From Mercenaria mercenaria (taxonomy: Eukaryota > Mollusca > Bivalvia > Venerida > Veneridae), in NCBI RefSeq assembly GCF_021730395.1, contig NW_026461778.1:1-64000 (forward strand): DNA of 64,000 nucleotides, read 5' to 3'. Positions 46,859 through 58,599 of the stretch are shown in pieces. The notes below the pieces were generated by a model. That model saw only the letters and a program-made list of their open reading frames with translations. It had not been told where the DNA came from and did not search any database. Each line of letters starts with the position of its first letter. Position 1 is the stretch's first letter. The position numbers were made by a program, and so were the translations under genes.

Positions 46859-47588
46859 GCTGTCATCGGTACTTTTTCTAATGAGTTTTTCACGTTTGAC
46901 AGAAAACAACCAGTGAGACAGGAGCCCACATGTGTACTCTTCCAGCCACAAACACTTGTTCAGTGCAATTCTTTGTCATTAATGTAAACACTTCTATACA
47001 GTTTGACGAGGGACTGCCGTTTTTGTAGAATTCCCATCAAAAATGGCAAAATCTTATACAAAACGACCCCTGAGCACGTTTGCATCAAATCTTAAGTACG
47101 GCACTGTCAAGCAACAACTATTTCTTCGTAATCGGTGAATTTTCATTGCAGTCAATCAAAATCCCGGGCAAATGCTGTTTACTTAAGTTAAAAGTCCATA
47201 ACTAACATTAAAGAAACAAGATACACCGTAATGCGTTGCAATTGTACCCATCGCACACTGCGTTGCAATCATTTTTGGTCGATTATTTCATATGCCTGCA
47301 ATGAAAATTCACCGATTACGAAGAAATAGTTGTTGCTTGACAGTGCCGTACTTAAGATTTGATGCAAACGTGCTCAGGGGTCGTTTTGTATAAGATTTTG
47401 CCATTTTTGATGGAAATTCTACAAAAACGGCAGTCCCTCGTCAAACTGTACAGAAGTGTTTACATTAATGACAAAGAATTGCACTGAGCAAGTGTTTGTG
47501 GCTGGAAGAGCACACATGTGGGCTCCTGTCTCACTGGTTGTTTTCAGACAAACGTGAAAAACTCATTAGAAAACTTACCGATGACAGC
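46859..47588. repeat. Long near-perfect inverted repeat (293-bp arms)
   Basis: 46859-47151 and 47296-47588 are reverse complements with about eight mismatches by my count, nearly all in the outer 130 bases; the inner part is identical. The spacer is 144 bases. A transcript would fold into a hairpin of nearly 300 bp. Both outer edges carry a GT just inside (ATCG|GTACTT and ATCG|GTAAGT), like splice donors. No terminal signature of a known transposon family. Confidence 0.9.
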
Positions 47589-48620
47589 ATTAATGTAGTC
47601 AGCCGGCCATATTTCTCCACCGCTTCTGCGACGAATCCTCCACCGCCGCGGCGTTGGAACCACCGCTTCTGCGAAAGCTATGGCCAGTGTGATACATGTA
47701 TTACGGTTGTCAGCAAACTAAATAATGTGTTAAAATGTAAGCACTCTGAATACTTTCAAACTTTTATGGGTTTTTTTTAATTCACGCAGTAGTGTAATTT
47801 GTTAGGAGTTGTGGAAAAAACGTAGAGTTTTACGCAATATAGATATGTACAATATATTACAATTGATATATAATTTTGGTAGCTTAAGAGATGACAGAAA
47901 TATCTATGTAAACATTTTTATTCGGAAAGATTCGTTTTGTACATGTGGCATACAGAGCGTTATTATTCAATTTTCGTGAGCATTGGTATTTGCATATATA
48001 CTTGAAATGTTTTACTGGATAGAATGTTGTTGGCAGGTATATTTGTAAAATAATAATGTTATTATGAGAAATTTACATATGCCATTTGGATATATACTTC
48101 TTATATATGTCGCCATTTTTATATGTATTGTTGTATTGTCACCTATTTTTATATGTTTTGTTGTATTGTCACATGGGTCTCAGACCTTCTGGTTGGAAAT
48201 AAATAAACTTGAAACTTATTGATATATTTGGAGAGTAAATATGACCTCTTTTCCACGTCAATTAAGCGTTAAACTGCGGTGAATTAAAAACAATTTACCT
48301 GTGTTTAAAACCATATCCAGCATACTAATGTTTGCATTTTGAAGTTTAAAATATATATCCTGTGGGTGAATATCCATTTGGAAAGAATCTTTAGTTTTAT
48401 GCAGAAACATATGGGACTTATGGAAGAATGATTTGATTTGAAGTATTATATAGATGCATGAATTGGCTTCTGGAGACAAACCGTCCAATTTATAACAGAA
48501 AACAAAGGGGTTAAGCTTTTTTGAGTGTCGTATATTAGCATTTATATAATATTATATTAATGAATGCACTAAACTTTGTTCACCAGCTAATGTCAATTCA
48601 CTGAGCAAGTCTTTACATTT
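47589..48620. other. Noncoding; possible minus-strand exon at 47580-47680
   Basis: 47590-47680 is strikingly GC-rich for the region and on the minus strand reads AVVPTPRRWRIRRRSGG and WPADYINAVIG before a GTAAGT donor. I do not recognise the product and no upstream exon is evident. The rest (47780-48620) is AT-rich and featureless. Confidence 0.35.
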
Positions 48621-48885
48621 AGGAGAGCGCCGATATACGGATCGCAGGGTCGTGAGTTCGATCCTCGGGCGGGCCGTTTGTTCTCCGTGACGATTTGATA
48701 AAAGACATTGTGTCTGAAATCATTCGTCCTCCACCTCTGAGTCATGTGGGAAAGTTGGCAGTTACTTGCGGAGAACAGGTTTGTACTGGTACAGAATCCA
48801 GGAACACTGATTAGGTTAACTGCCCGCTGTTTCATAACTTAAATACTGTTGAAAAACGGCGTTAAACCCAAAACAAACAAATAAA
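48621..48885 (+). repeat. tRNA-derived SINE, 5' truncated
   Basis: Starts within the tRNA-like head (AGGAGAGCGCCGATATACGG), has a B box (GTGAGTTCGATCCTCGGGCG) and ends ACTGTTGAAAAACGGCGTTA plus AAACAAACAAATAAA. Confidence 0.8.
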
Positions 48886-48886
48886 C

Positions 48887-50247
48887 TTAACATTTAAGTA
48901 CTGTCATAATGATGCACATGTATAAGTAATGTTTTCCATTGGAATTTGAAAGTTTTAGGATGTTATGCCTATACACTATTGCGAATTGTCGTCTAGCTGT
49001 ACAGTTAAAATGGTTTTCAACTGTAGAACTATAAATTCTTCAACATATTCCTTGTTAAAATCTAAGGTAAACAATTGATTTTATTCAAATTGTAATGCAA
49101 TGTCGCAATTCGTGTTGTCAACTGAAATTCAGTACGTTTCTCAATCAATTTTCTGATAAAAATATAACATGGAGACAGTTTGGTCTAGAATTAAAATAGG
49201 AATTATTTGTAATACCTTTCCAAGGGCTGACATCATTAATTTTGTAGAAAGTAGCTTCCGAGAAATCTACCCTTACCTATTATCTTTTATTTCCGTTTGT
49301 CTCAAATCGTGACCGTATTTGGATTAAATTACCTAAAGACTGAAAAAGGTCATTATCTGCGAATATTTTAGTTAAGAATGTAACATGATAGCTTGCAGAG
49401 TATTATATTATTTGTGCAAGAGAAAGTAGTTAACAAGGATCATAAATTGGGATAGTGTAAGTCTATGATTCATTTAAGTCTACGGTGTAGACCACATTCC
49501 TTTAATATAAATACACGACAACTGTCAACAACGCTTAAAATTGTCCCTTCAATATTTGTAAGAAATTGCTAGATATAGCTAAAATGATTTTGTTCCAACA
49601 TGTTATTTTACGTAGGTGAAAAAAATATTAGTTTAGTTTGACATGCAAATTCTATTCATCTTATTAAGAAGGAAAATTGAAAACTGTTTCATCACAAATT
49701 CTGATCTGTCTTTCTACAGTTTGAAAACTTATTTCATAAACTTGTGTAAAATCTTTTTTGAGACTCGACCATTAGTTTTCAAGAACATATCTGTGTGTAG
49801 TGCTAACATCCTATACAAATTTATTGAATTTTACTGCGTTTCTACATGCTTGATCGGTGTTATAAAATCTACAAAATCCTTCAGAATAAATTGATTCCCG
49901 GGCTTGGACACCCATGCGTGTACATTGTTTCAACTAATTTTAAACCTTATTTACATAAACGCAAGTTCAGATAAACATAGAGATGAGCTTCGCACAAATA
50001 AAAATATGAAGGACAGGTTCAATGAGTTGCAGCCGTACACACGTGATATGATACCCCACCCAGTCACAGTCCTGATCAGTATTAGAACTACATTTTAAAA
50101 ATGAGCACCAAGCATCACACTAATACGAGAAAAATGGTACTGATAGCTCCCTTGCTTGATGCTCAATTCTGCTTTGTCGCAAATTTACAGTTGACCTTTG
50201 CGTGTTAGTTGTGCATATCCGGATTATATTCTTTGCTGAAATAATGC
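48887..50247. other. Noncoding spacer
   Basis: AT-rich sequence with short open frames that show no similarity, codon pattern or splice context I can support. Confidence 0.5.
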
Positions 50248-50500
50248 TTTGTTGAACCGTAATTTTCACATGAACGAATTCATCACACGTGTGAAAATTT
50301 CGTATATTTTTCCGCACACATTACGTGACAAATACGTACGAATATGTCACAAGTAGGTATTGTGAAATTTTCGAGCCCCATTTTTAACCACCTTTTAGTA
50401 CCAACGAAATTTTCACAAATATGTCATACATGTGTGAGGAATTCGTACGAATTTTTCACAAATGAAACGAATTAGTGTGTGAAAATTACGGCTCAACAGA
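50248..50500. mobile_element. Small MITE with ~20-bp terminal inverted repeats
   Basis: TGTTGAACCGTAATTTTCAC at the left is the inverse of GTGAAAATTACGGCTCAACA at the right (one mismatch). Inner sequence is rich in further inverted TTTCACA/TGTGAAA motifs. About 250 bases, no coding frame. Target-site duplication not clear (an AAT/AGA-type flank differs). Confidence 0.65.
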
Positions 50501-50504
50501 GGGT

Positions 50505-50945
50505 CTGTGTAAAGTTAGCAGAACAGCAGAACTACTCCAGCAAAATAGCAGAATAACTCCAACAGAATAGCAGAACGACAAATTTCAAGGGCATATTTTT
50601 GGGGAGAGAGTTCAAGGTCAAAAGTGAACATCTTGGCAAGAAAATTTTTTTGCGGGGGGGGGGGGGAGGGGGGGTGGAGTTGTTTGTTGTTGTTGTTGTT
50701 GTTTTGTTGTTGTTGTTTTAGTTGTTTGGGGGGCGTATTTGGGGATGGTGGGTGGGGTGGTCAAAGTTAGCAGAGTAGCAGAAAATCTCCAGCAGAATAG
50801 CAGGATATCAGAACAACTCCAGCAGAGTAGCCGAACGACACACTTCCAAGGCCATATTTCGGGAGTGGGGGGTCAAGGTCAAAAGTGAACATCTTGGCAG
50901 GTTGTTTTGCTATTCTGTTATTCTGCTGGAGTTATTCTGCAAAAC
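50505..50945. repeat. Duplicated AGCAGAA-rich repeat with low-complexity core
   Basis: Two copies (about 50512-50640 and 50762-50902) of a block with AATAGCAGAA/ACTCCAGCAG units, then GGTCAAAAGTGAACATCTTG. Between them is a G-rich and GTT-rich tract. The complementary phrase TTCTGCTGGAGTTATTCTGC closes the array. Confidence 0.8.
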
Positions 50946-51136
50946 ACTGAAAGCACTGAAGTTGGGCGATACTATTTTTGAACGCTGGCTAGATTTTCAA
51001 GTGAACAAGTTATATTACCACAAAACAATGCAAACTTAAGCTATTGACCAACTGACCAGCAACCATTTTTATATTTTCAGAAAATAAAAACAATAAAAAA
51101 AAAACAAGAAACAAAAATCATGAAAAATAGAATGCC

Positions 51137-51208
51137 AATACCGAGATTCGACCGCCAGACAATTATATCTTCAGCCCAGTGTGTTACCCACTGTGCGAAC
51201 CACTGTGT
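51137..51208 (-). repeat. tRNA-like SINE head fragment
   Basis: On the minus strand, TGGTTCGCACAGTGGGTAAC resembles a D arm and A box, and GCGGTCGAATCTCGGTATTG a T arm and B box. Arms do not pair well enough for a working tRNA, so I call a SINE head. Confidence 0.5.
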
Positions 51209-51299
51209 CACTGCGGAAATTCAAAGTATTTATGTCAAATTACGTACATATATGTATAAACCTACTACGTATATGCCACACTGGTGTGTTTTTCATGGA

Positions 51300-51441
51300 T
51301 AGAAGTAGCGCCGATACACAGGGGCTTTCTTCCCTGGGAAAGACCAGTACTAACACCCAATTTGTGAAGTCGCCAGCCCTTTGTAAGGCTTGAACCCGAT
51401 CCTTAGATCCCAAGTCGTGCGCTCTACCACAGAGCTATCAT
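51300..51441 (-). repeat. tRNA-derived SINE head, reverse orientation
   Basis: The minus strand reads GATAGCTCTGTGGTAGAGCG (A box) and GGATCGGGTTCAAGCCTTAC (B box) at tRNA spacing, followed by SINE body sequence. There is no 7-bp acceptor stem, so it is not a tRNA gene. Confidence 0.65.
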
Positions 51442-51840
51442 AACAAGATAGTAATTCGGCATTACTTACATACCCCGATTTTCAAATCGGTAACATCTCA
51501 GCATTCTATCGGCAACGATTCGGCAACTCTTCAGCATGTTCTGCAGTGTTACCGCAACCTTTCCGCATGATTTGGAAACATTCGGGACAGAACTCTGGAG
51601 CTGTCGGCATCATTCCGCGTCGCATTCGGCTACTTCGGATAGTATTCGGCTTCTATACCACAGCCGTTTATATGCTACTCCTCGAATACATGCCGAACGA
51701 GCCCAATTTAAGTGATAAAAGCATGGATTACTACATTTAAATTGTCGTTACTAAGGAAGGCAACACGTAGATGAAACCTATACTATTGCTTAATTAATAT
51801 AGCCAACAAATATTTAACCCCTTCAGAGTGGTTTCAAAGG
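51442..51840. other. TTCGGC-rich noncoding segment
   Basis: Repeats of TTCGGC/TCGGCA at irregular 10-25 base spacing (51450-51700). It may be SINE or LINE 3' material; the phrase recurs at the far edge of the adjacent LINE fragment (near 52450-52466). No gene. Confidence 0.4.
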
Positions 51841-52470
51841 AAAGACCTTTTAACTTTTGAAGCGTCTTATGCGTATGAATATTTGATCAATACTAAAACC
51901 AAATTGGCCATCGGACATGATATTATTTCTTTCAAAATATGCTTCAATACGTGCAGTCAGTACTCCTGTAAAGATTTTCCCAAAATTACTCAAAATTGTG
52001 ATTCCTCTGTATTGATTGGGATCATTTTTGTTACCCTTCTTGTGTATGGATACGATAAAACCATGGGCCCAAACCTCAGGAAAATGTCCTGTATCCAATA
52101 CCTTATTAAATATGTCAGTAATATGCCCGCCACGTATGTCTGAAGATTCAAAGAAGAATTCATTCAACAAATTGTCACTAGGACATGGAGATTAATTACG
52201 ACTGAGCTTCTTAATCGATGCAGTTATTTCCCCTACAGTTATTGATCAGTTCAATTCTTCAGATGTTAGGTTATCGATATTTAGGTCACTATTCTCATTA
52301 AAATTTTCTACTTCGTCAATAACCGTCGAAGTTATATTTCCGAATAAATCAGAAAAGTACGTTTTGAAATCTTCAACGCTTATATTGCATCTAGAGAACT
52401 GTGTTTTACGTTTAAAATGCTTCCAGATATCTTGAGACTTGCTCTTTCGGTGTTCGGCATTCGGCATCTA
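51841..52470 (-). pseudogene. LINE reverse-transcriptase fragment
   Basis: A single minus-strand frame interrupted by two stops encodes pieces of an APE-LINE polymerase: KSQDIWKHFKRKT, VEDFKTYFSDLFG, then NLLNEFFFESSD, FPEVWAHGFIVSIHKKGNK, YRGITILSNFGKIF, ending near MSDGQFGF. These lie before palm motif A, so the catalytic core is missing. Truncated at both ends; unit B begins at the right edge (52476). It differs from the LINE at 9.4-15.5 kb, so it is a second family. Confidence 0.8.
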
Positions 52471-52719
52471 TCTATCTAAGGTCATGTTAATGATCTACTA
52501 TAAAACAGCATATGCCTCTGTATAGAATATAGAGGAGTTGTACACTGGAAACCTGCTAATTTTATCAACTATGTTATTTTTTAAAGTGGTCTTGATAGAT
52601 GGCTTGTTTTATTATCGGGGTTTCCAATGATAGGTCTTTTTTAACATGTAAAACATTATACCGGTCTATTGCTTCTAACATTACCAAAATCTCATAATAA
52701 ATCTACAATGTTATATCTT

Positions 52720-52850
52720 TAAAATAAATTAAGTTATGGAGAAAATATTTAGTACGTAAATAATGTTTGGTCAACATTTTCACGGCAATATCGAAATAAA
52801 CTTTCGCTTATAAATCAGTTCACCTCTCTCAAAGACGAAACGTTCTATAG
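52720..52850. other. Micro-inversion relative to units A and C
   Basis: This stretch is the reverse complement of 27812-27945: GGAGAAAATATTTAGTACGT here, ACTAAATAGTTTCTCC there. The sequence on both sides stays colinear. Unit C (3775-3850) has the A orientation, so the inversion happened in B. Confidence 0.8.
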
Positions 52851-54436
52851 AAATATCAAATCGAATTTTAATCTACCATAAACAAAATTTGTTTTCTAAT
52901 TGTTTAGATTTAATAAAAATAGAAATTATTAATCTCATATTTTTTTGGGTCCGGTAATATTCAAGATGATTACAAGGAAAGAAGTTCATAAACTACTATA
53001 GCATGTGAGATAGTAAATAAATTACACAACATTTCGAGAAAATAACTAATTTACTTTACGGTTTTATCGTGTGTAGCAGTGTCAATAAATGTAAAATTGC
53101 TTAAACTTCCTTCAGAAATTTTGTTGCTTCACATGTTTTTCATGATTACTATTACTTTAGGATCTTCTTCTGCACTATTCTCTAACTTACAAAACTGGTT
53201 CATATGTATAGAAAAATTATTCCAGTCAATGAAAACAAACGTTGAAACTTGCGATTTTGTGTATTTGATATGAATTTTGAAGAGGTTTGGTGAATGGAAA
53301 ATATATTAAACATAACCAAATCTATATCTATCTAGTTTTTTTTAGATAACTGAATTAAAGGATATGTTGCCTCAACTACTATGAGGATTTTGCAGGGCAT
53401 AATTATAACGTATGAATGATTTTTCACTACTTATCCATTTACGTGTATTCTGTATTTCAGTTCTGGAGTCTAGACACCTGATTTTAACTTATAGTTGTAT
53501 CAGAAGCAAATTGATGCTTTTGTCACGTCATTATCCTGTGGACTTTTGTATATCTGAAATTGAGATCTGAATTCATCTAAATACATCTTCAAACAAAAAA
53601 TTGATTCTTTAAGAAAGTAATTCCCGCTTTGTTTCTTTTTCATAGCGTCTAGACGGAACGTCCATTTGAAATAATTAAGTGACGGAAAAGAACTTCTCAC
53701 CAAGCAGTTAAGCGCAAATTATCTCAAGTGTTCCATTACCTAAAATTAAGTGGAACTGTTACTTTCCCGCATTCGCAACTACCGCCTTGTTGGCTGTGCT
53801 TTCGTTAAAATTACAGTATACAGTGTCTTGTGTGACTTTGTGTCATGATTATATAAACCTGAAGACATCGTGTTTTTTTTCGAGGTCGCGGAGACAGCAT
53901 TTCTTCTCTTGTTTTTGTTGTGTTGTAGATGATGATGATGATGATGTAGTTGTTTTTAAAACCTAAATATATTCAACAATTGGACTGGAGCCAACGTCAT
54001 CCATATTTTTGGCCATTTTTTTCATATAAAATATACATATACATTACAACAAATGCATTGCATAGGTTACATACACAGGTGTTTACTTGTTTAAATAGAT
54101 TGCACACATTGGTCATATGAAAAGAGGGAGTAAAAATAATAGATCTCATAGAAATGAATTGAAAGAATATATGCAAAAGTGATACAAAACAAAAGTGTTC
54201 ATCAATATTTTGTAATAATACAAAATATATAATGAATTTTAATGGCACTTAGCTCGGACAATAATGTTTGTATCTATACACCTTAGAAACAACGAATATA
54301 TAAGTTTAGGCTCTTTGTGTGGTTATATTACAAAACTGTTTGTGCACACTTTACATTGCCTTTGATATTGAATTACCAACGGTATTAGATTTAAGTTTAT
54401 TATCATTTTTGGTTGTTTTTGCGTTTATTGTCACAC

Positions 54437-54570
54437 TGTCAAATATCCTACGGCGACCTTTCCAGCTTTGACGTTGGAGGAAGACCACATATAACCCCTC
54501 AGAGCGGCTGATACCCGGCCGAATGCTACCCCAAAACGAGGTTTCAAACCCGCATCGACGAGAGGCAAGT
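54437..54570 (-). repeat. Diverged tRNA-SINE, reverse orientation (unit B copy)
   Basis: Counterpart of 33672-33850, with CTTTCCAGCTTTGACGTTGG and GGAGGAAGACCACATATAAC. Confidence 0.7.
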
Positions 54571-54762
54571 ATACGACCTTAGCTTTCGTTTACCTTGTTT
54601 TGTTTGTACAAGATATCGGTGAATTGTATCAATAGTGTATTATCCAATTGTTTCAACTGATCGAGTTTCCATAAAAATGGCCAAATTAGAAACAGTTTAA
54701 CAAGATGTTAATACTACGGTGTCCCGTTAGGGTTATCGCAGCGTAAAATAAAAAAACCGTAT

Positions 54763-54925
54763 GATAACGAATGATAACGAAACCACAATAATGAAGTGTC
54801 GAAAATACGATGGTGAAAACTCGAAACTACGAAACAAAGATGGTGAAAACGAAATATTACTTCGACTTTTTATCATCGTTGTTGCGACTTTTCAACATCA
54901 TAGTTTCGTTGTTTCGACTTCCCAC
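54763..54925. repeat. GTCGAAAC minisatellite with polarity switch (unit B copy)
   Basis: Forward units (GGTGAAAACTCGAAACTACG) turn into complementary units (TTCGACTTTTTATCATCG) near 54865, as at 34008-34165. Confidence 0.8.
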
Positions 54926-55562
54926 CATAATGGATGGTTGTCAATTTTAATAATACAGTGACAGTTCTATTTATTAACGAGAAATTGAAAAATCAAAAAT
55001 CGGAAGATTCTGACGAGCATTTTGCTCAGCCTTTCCTGAAAGGTTGTTACTTCTTACTGCTTTTGAAGTATCTTATAGAAGAAACCGTTACTCAAAGTCA
55101 CATTGAAGTAAAAATAGAAGATACCATATTGAAAAAAATCCTACAAAATATCAAATATTTAGAACTTTTGAATACCATTAAAGGTTTATAATAAATTACA
55201 TAAATAATTGAATTTAGAAAAAAAGACAGGACATCTTGGTAACGCCTTCAAACCTGTGTCGATACAGACTCTGAGCAAAGCGATTTTGTGAGTTTTAAAT
55301 ATTGAAATTTTGTCCATCTTCTAGCATGATAAATAAATCCCGAACTACATCATATTCGTCGGATTGAACAAGTATTGAATTGAGCCAAGTTCGCAAAAAC
55401 CTTTTCATAATTTTCAGGTCTATCTAAAATTCATCTAAATTTTCTTCAATGTACATACACATTTCACAGAAAAGTATGAGTCATATACGGCACGATCAAT
55501 AAACGTTACAAGCATGATGTTTTCAAGGCAATACTGTATATTTTTGGACTGCCAACTTATCG

Positions 55563-55785
55563 TTCCATGGTCTGGTGGTTAGAGTCGCCGACTTCAAATT
55601 GCTATGACCTCTCACTGATGGAGAGCTATCTGCTGAAGCTCTGGTACCAACGTCTTGATGTAAGAAGCTTAGCGGTTTCTTACGGAGGATAGCTCTTTTT
55701 AACTGGTACGTCCCAGAAAAGATTGTTAGGTAACTCTCCGCCTCAATATGACTGAACTATTTAAAAAACCAAGAAAATAAACAAG
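55563..55785 (+). repeat. tRNA-derived SINE, diverged (unit B copy)
   Basis: TCTGGTGGTTAGAGTCGCCG head and a decayed AAAATAAACAAG tail, matching 37726-37945. Confidence 0.7.
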
Positions 55786-55991
55786 TTCATTTCAAATTTT
55801 ACTTATGCCTTCGTCTTGATATCTTGATAGAAGGTGTAGAAATAGCATCGTTCTTCAAATAAAAAAGGCGACATACAAGGATGTAGTTTTAGCTAACAGG
55901 TAACCCCTGTCGCCTTTACCAGAACTGAATGTCGATAACTTTTCTGAATGTTGGGATTTTTTAGGTCTTTCGTTTTTTGCGCGTGTAAAAC

Positions 55992-56330
55992 AGGAAGTCG
56001 AAACTACGTTGGTGAAAAATCGAAAAACGATGATAAAAAGTCGAAACAAGGATATTGAAAAGCGGAAACCTCGGTGGTGAAAAGTTGAAACTACGGTAAT
56101 GAAATGTCGAAACAACGATGAAGAAAAGTTTGAACTACGATGTTGAAAAGTCGAAACTACAATGGTGAAAAATCGAATCTATGATGGTGAAAAGTCGAAA
56201 GTATGATGTTGAAAAGTCGAAACTACGATGGTGAAAAGTCTAAACAACGATGATAAAAATTCGTAACAAAGAAACAACGAAACCCCTTGGCGAAAAGTCG
56301 AAACAACAATGATGAAAACACGAAATAATA
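55992..56330. repeat. GAAACTACGATGNTGAAAAGTC minisatellite (unit B copy)
   Basis: About fifteen imperfect units of 21-24 bases, counterpart of 38160-38455. Confidence 0.9.
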
Positions 56331-56849
56331 TCGTGGGTCTAACTTCTAAACTTAAATATGTATGAAACTATAGGAAATATTGTGTCTGTGAAAAAAATGT
56401 TCATAAATGAACTAATGATGATTGTAAAGAAAATATAGCCAGAGGAATTCTATTAAAAATGACTTATTAACATTTAAATTGAAAATGTCTTAATCAAACC
56501 GAGTCTGCGATTATTCTGCTTGGTTGCATTCTTTGCTTCCAATGGATGTTTTTGCTAATTTTATTATGTATGTTTGCTTATTTTAGTACATTTATTACTG
56601 TGTGTTTGGCATTTATTATACCCCCCCCCCCCCATCCCCACCTTCGAAGAAGGAGGGGTATTTTTAGAGATTATTATACCGGGCTGGTGTGCTTTTCGAA
56701 CACCCCTCGTATAGATATTTTTTATAAAATGGTTCGCTCGCTGTTGAAATGCAAGATCCAGTATCTAAGGGAGTTACAGATTCTATGTTATTCAGCTTTA
56801 TGCTACATTAATTGGATCATCCAACTTTTATTGCAGCACTCAGAAAAGT

Positions 56850-57938
56850 TTTTCTGACAATATCTCGCTATGTGGCCCTCTTTATTACATCTGTAGCATC
56901 TGAATGACGTATAGTTTCCTGAAGTACTATGAGGTCTGGATTTATTTGTTCCTGCTGGTCTCATGGGCCGATATGGTGACCTCTGTTATTTTGAGCACCT
57001 CTTATGAACTGTCCTCTCTGATGATTACTGTAAGTACCTCTTGGTTGAAAATGATGTTGTTGTTGTTGTAAAGTATGTTGTACCTGCTGTTGTAATAGTT
57101 GCTGTGTTTGTTGCTGTTATTGTTATTTATCTAGTTCTATCTTTTGAATTTTGGTATTCCTTTCCTTTAACACCTCTTTTAATTCTCCCATTTCAGACTT
57201 GCTTTCCGTTGCTGCTTGACATTTAGTTTCTTTTTCCTCTTTTGTAGGTGTTGAGAGTTCATTTTCAATTTCCGCACTTCAGTCTTAAAAGTTTCATAAT
57301 CCTTTGCGATTTCAAACTTAAGGTATGCCATTCGTTTCAAAGACTGTTTCATTCTTTGATAAACGACGCTCATCAATATTTTCGGTTGAGACGGTTTCAA
57401 CGTATTAAGTTCAATGGCCGGTGTCTGCAGCTCTTCCACTTTGCTCAGTATTTAGCAAATGATTCCATTTGTCCATGTTCACAAGCATAGAATTTCTTTA
57501 AAACAGTTTCCACTGAATCAATCTGCTCATACGTACTGTGGAATTTAGTCATAATTTCTCCAACAGACGCTTTGGTTCCTAATCTTCTTAGTATGTCGGC
57601 AGCTTCACTCTTTACTGATCTCCGAATGGCTAATAAAACTTTTCCTCTGGGTATGTATTCTCCTCTATTAAGCACTGAATGTCATACTTCCAAGTGATAT
57701 AGGTGACATCACCGTTACTTTCGTCCCCGAAGAATGTCGATATTCTTGGGACGAATTTCTTATCTGTTGTTATACTACTTGTAGGGTTGGGTGCCAATGT
57801 ACTCTCATATTTGTGAAGGTATTCTTCAAAACCTGCTTTTGACTCTACTCCTTCCGACTTCACGCCAAGAGTCCTGATGGCGCCTAATAATTTTAATTCC
57901 TCTTCATATATATCATCTTTAGTCGCCGGTGTCGCCAT
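56850..57938 (-). mobile_element. LTR-retroelement gag-like fossil (Ty3/gypsy-type), broken
   Basis: Read on the minus strand from 57938, the region resembles a retrotransposon Gag: a helical capsid-like part with a TYITWKYDIQCLIEE-type motif, a Lys-rich coiled stretch, and near 56850-56910 a CCHC zinc knuckle (CYRCNKEGHIARYC). No protease, reverse transcriptase or integrase follows, and I could not identify paired LTRs. It is broken in several places. It is absent from unit A at the matching site, so it entered unit B after the A/B split. The spacing and residual similarity suggest a moderately old copy. Confidence 0.65.
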
Positions 57939-57939
57939 A

Positions 57940-58599
57940 TCGAATATATTTTAAATAATCACTATATAAAATATAACCACTGTGCCACTATCTATTTCAA
58001 ATGTCACTATCACAAAGTTGAACATGCAATGTAGTTCGTATTTTTATCATTTACCTGAACAGGTTATAAAAAGTCTTAATTTTCGAATCCCTTCTATCTA
58101 ATGATCAATCACACTTGTCTACAAATACCTCTATTCTAAATCATACCAGTGTATGAAGATAGTAGTCTGTACTCTTGATAATTATCGATCAATCTTTCTA
58201 ACTTCTAATCTCCAAATCTTTACCAACACTAATGATATAATAATTATATATATTTGGTCAATGATTTAACAAAGTGGTAAAGTATTAACAACCACCTTAA
58301 ATTTCTAATATATGGTTAACCATCACCTTAAAAGTTTAATATATGGTAAACCATTACCTTACCTTTCTAATATATGGTGAACCACCTTAAGTGTTTGTAA
58401 CAGACGGTGAATCACCTTAAGTATTTCTAATAGTCACTCAAAAATGTTCTGGTATGTAAGACTCTCAATCAAAAATTACCTTATATGATAATGAATCACC
58501 TTAATCGATGTCAAGATGTCGTGCTGAAATATCTTAAACAATTATGCTAAGCTACTGATGTAATAAATAGACTACTTCTAAACAAACCACAATAATATA
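57940..58599. repeat. AT-rich segment with ~33-bp tandem repeat
   Basis: 58290-58445 holds about five imperfect units with ACCACCTTAA and TTTCTAATATATGGT. It lies on the 5' side of the gag-like fossil and could be leader or terminal-repeat sequence of that element, which I cannot confirm. No gene. Confidence 0.5.

Noticed and set aside
51384-51441. A tRNA gene on the minus strand
   Set aside because: A and B boxes are present but there is no acceptor stem, and SINE body follows.
57041-57490. Plus-strand frames across the gag-like fossil
   Set aside because: Shadows of the opposite strand, which carries the recognisable gag features.
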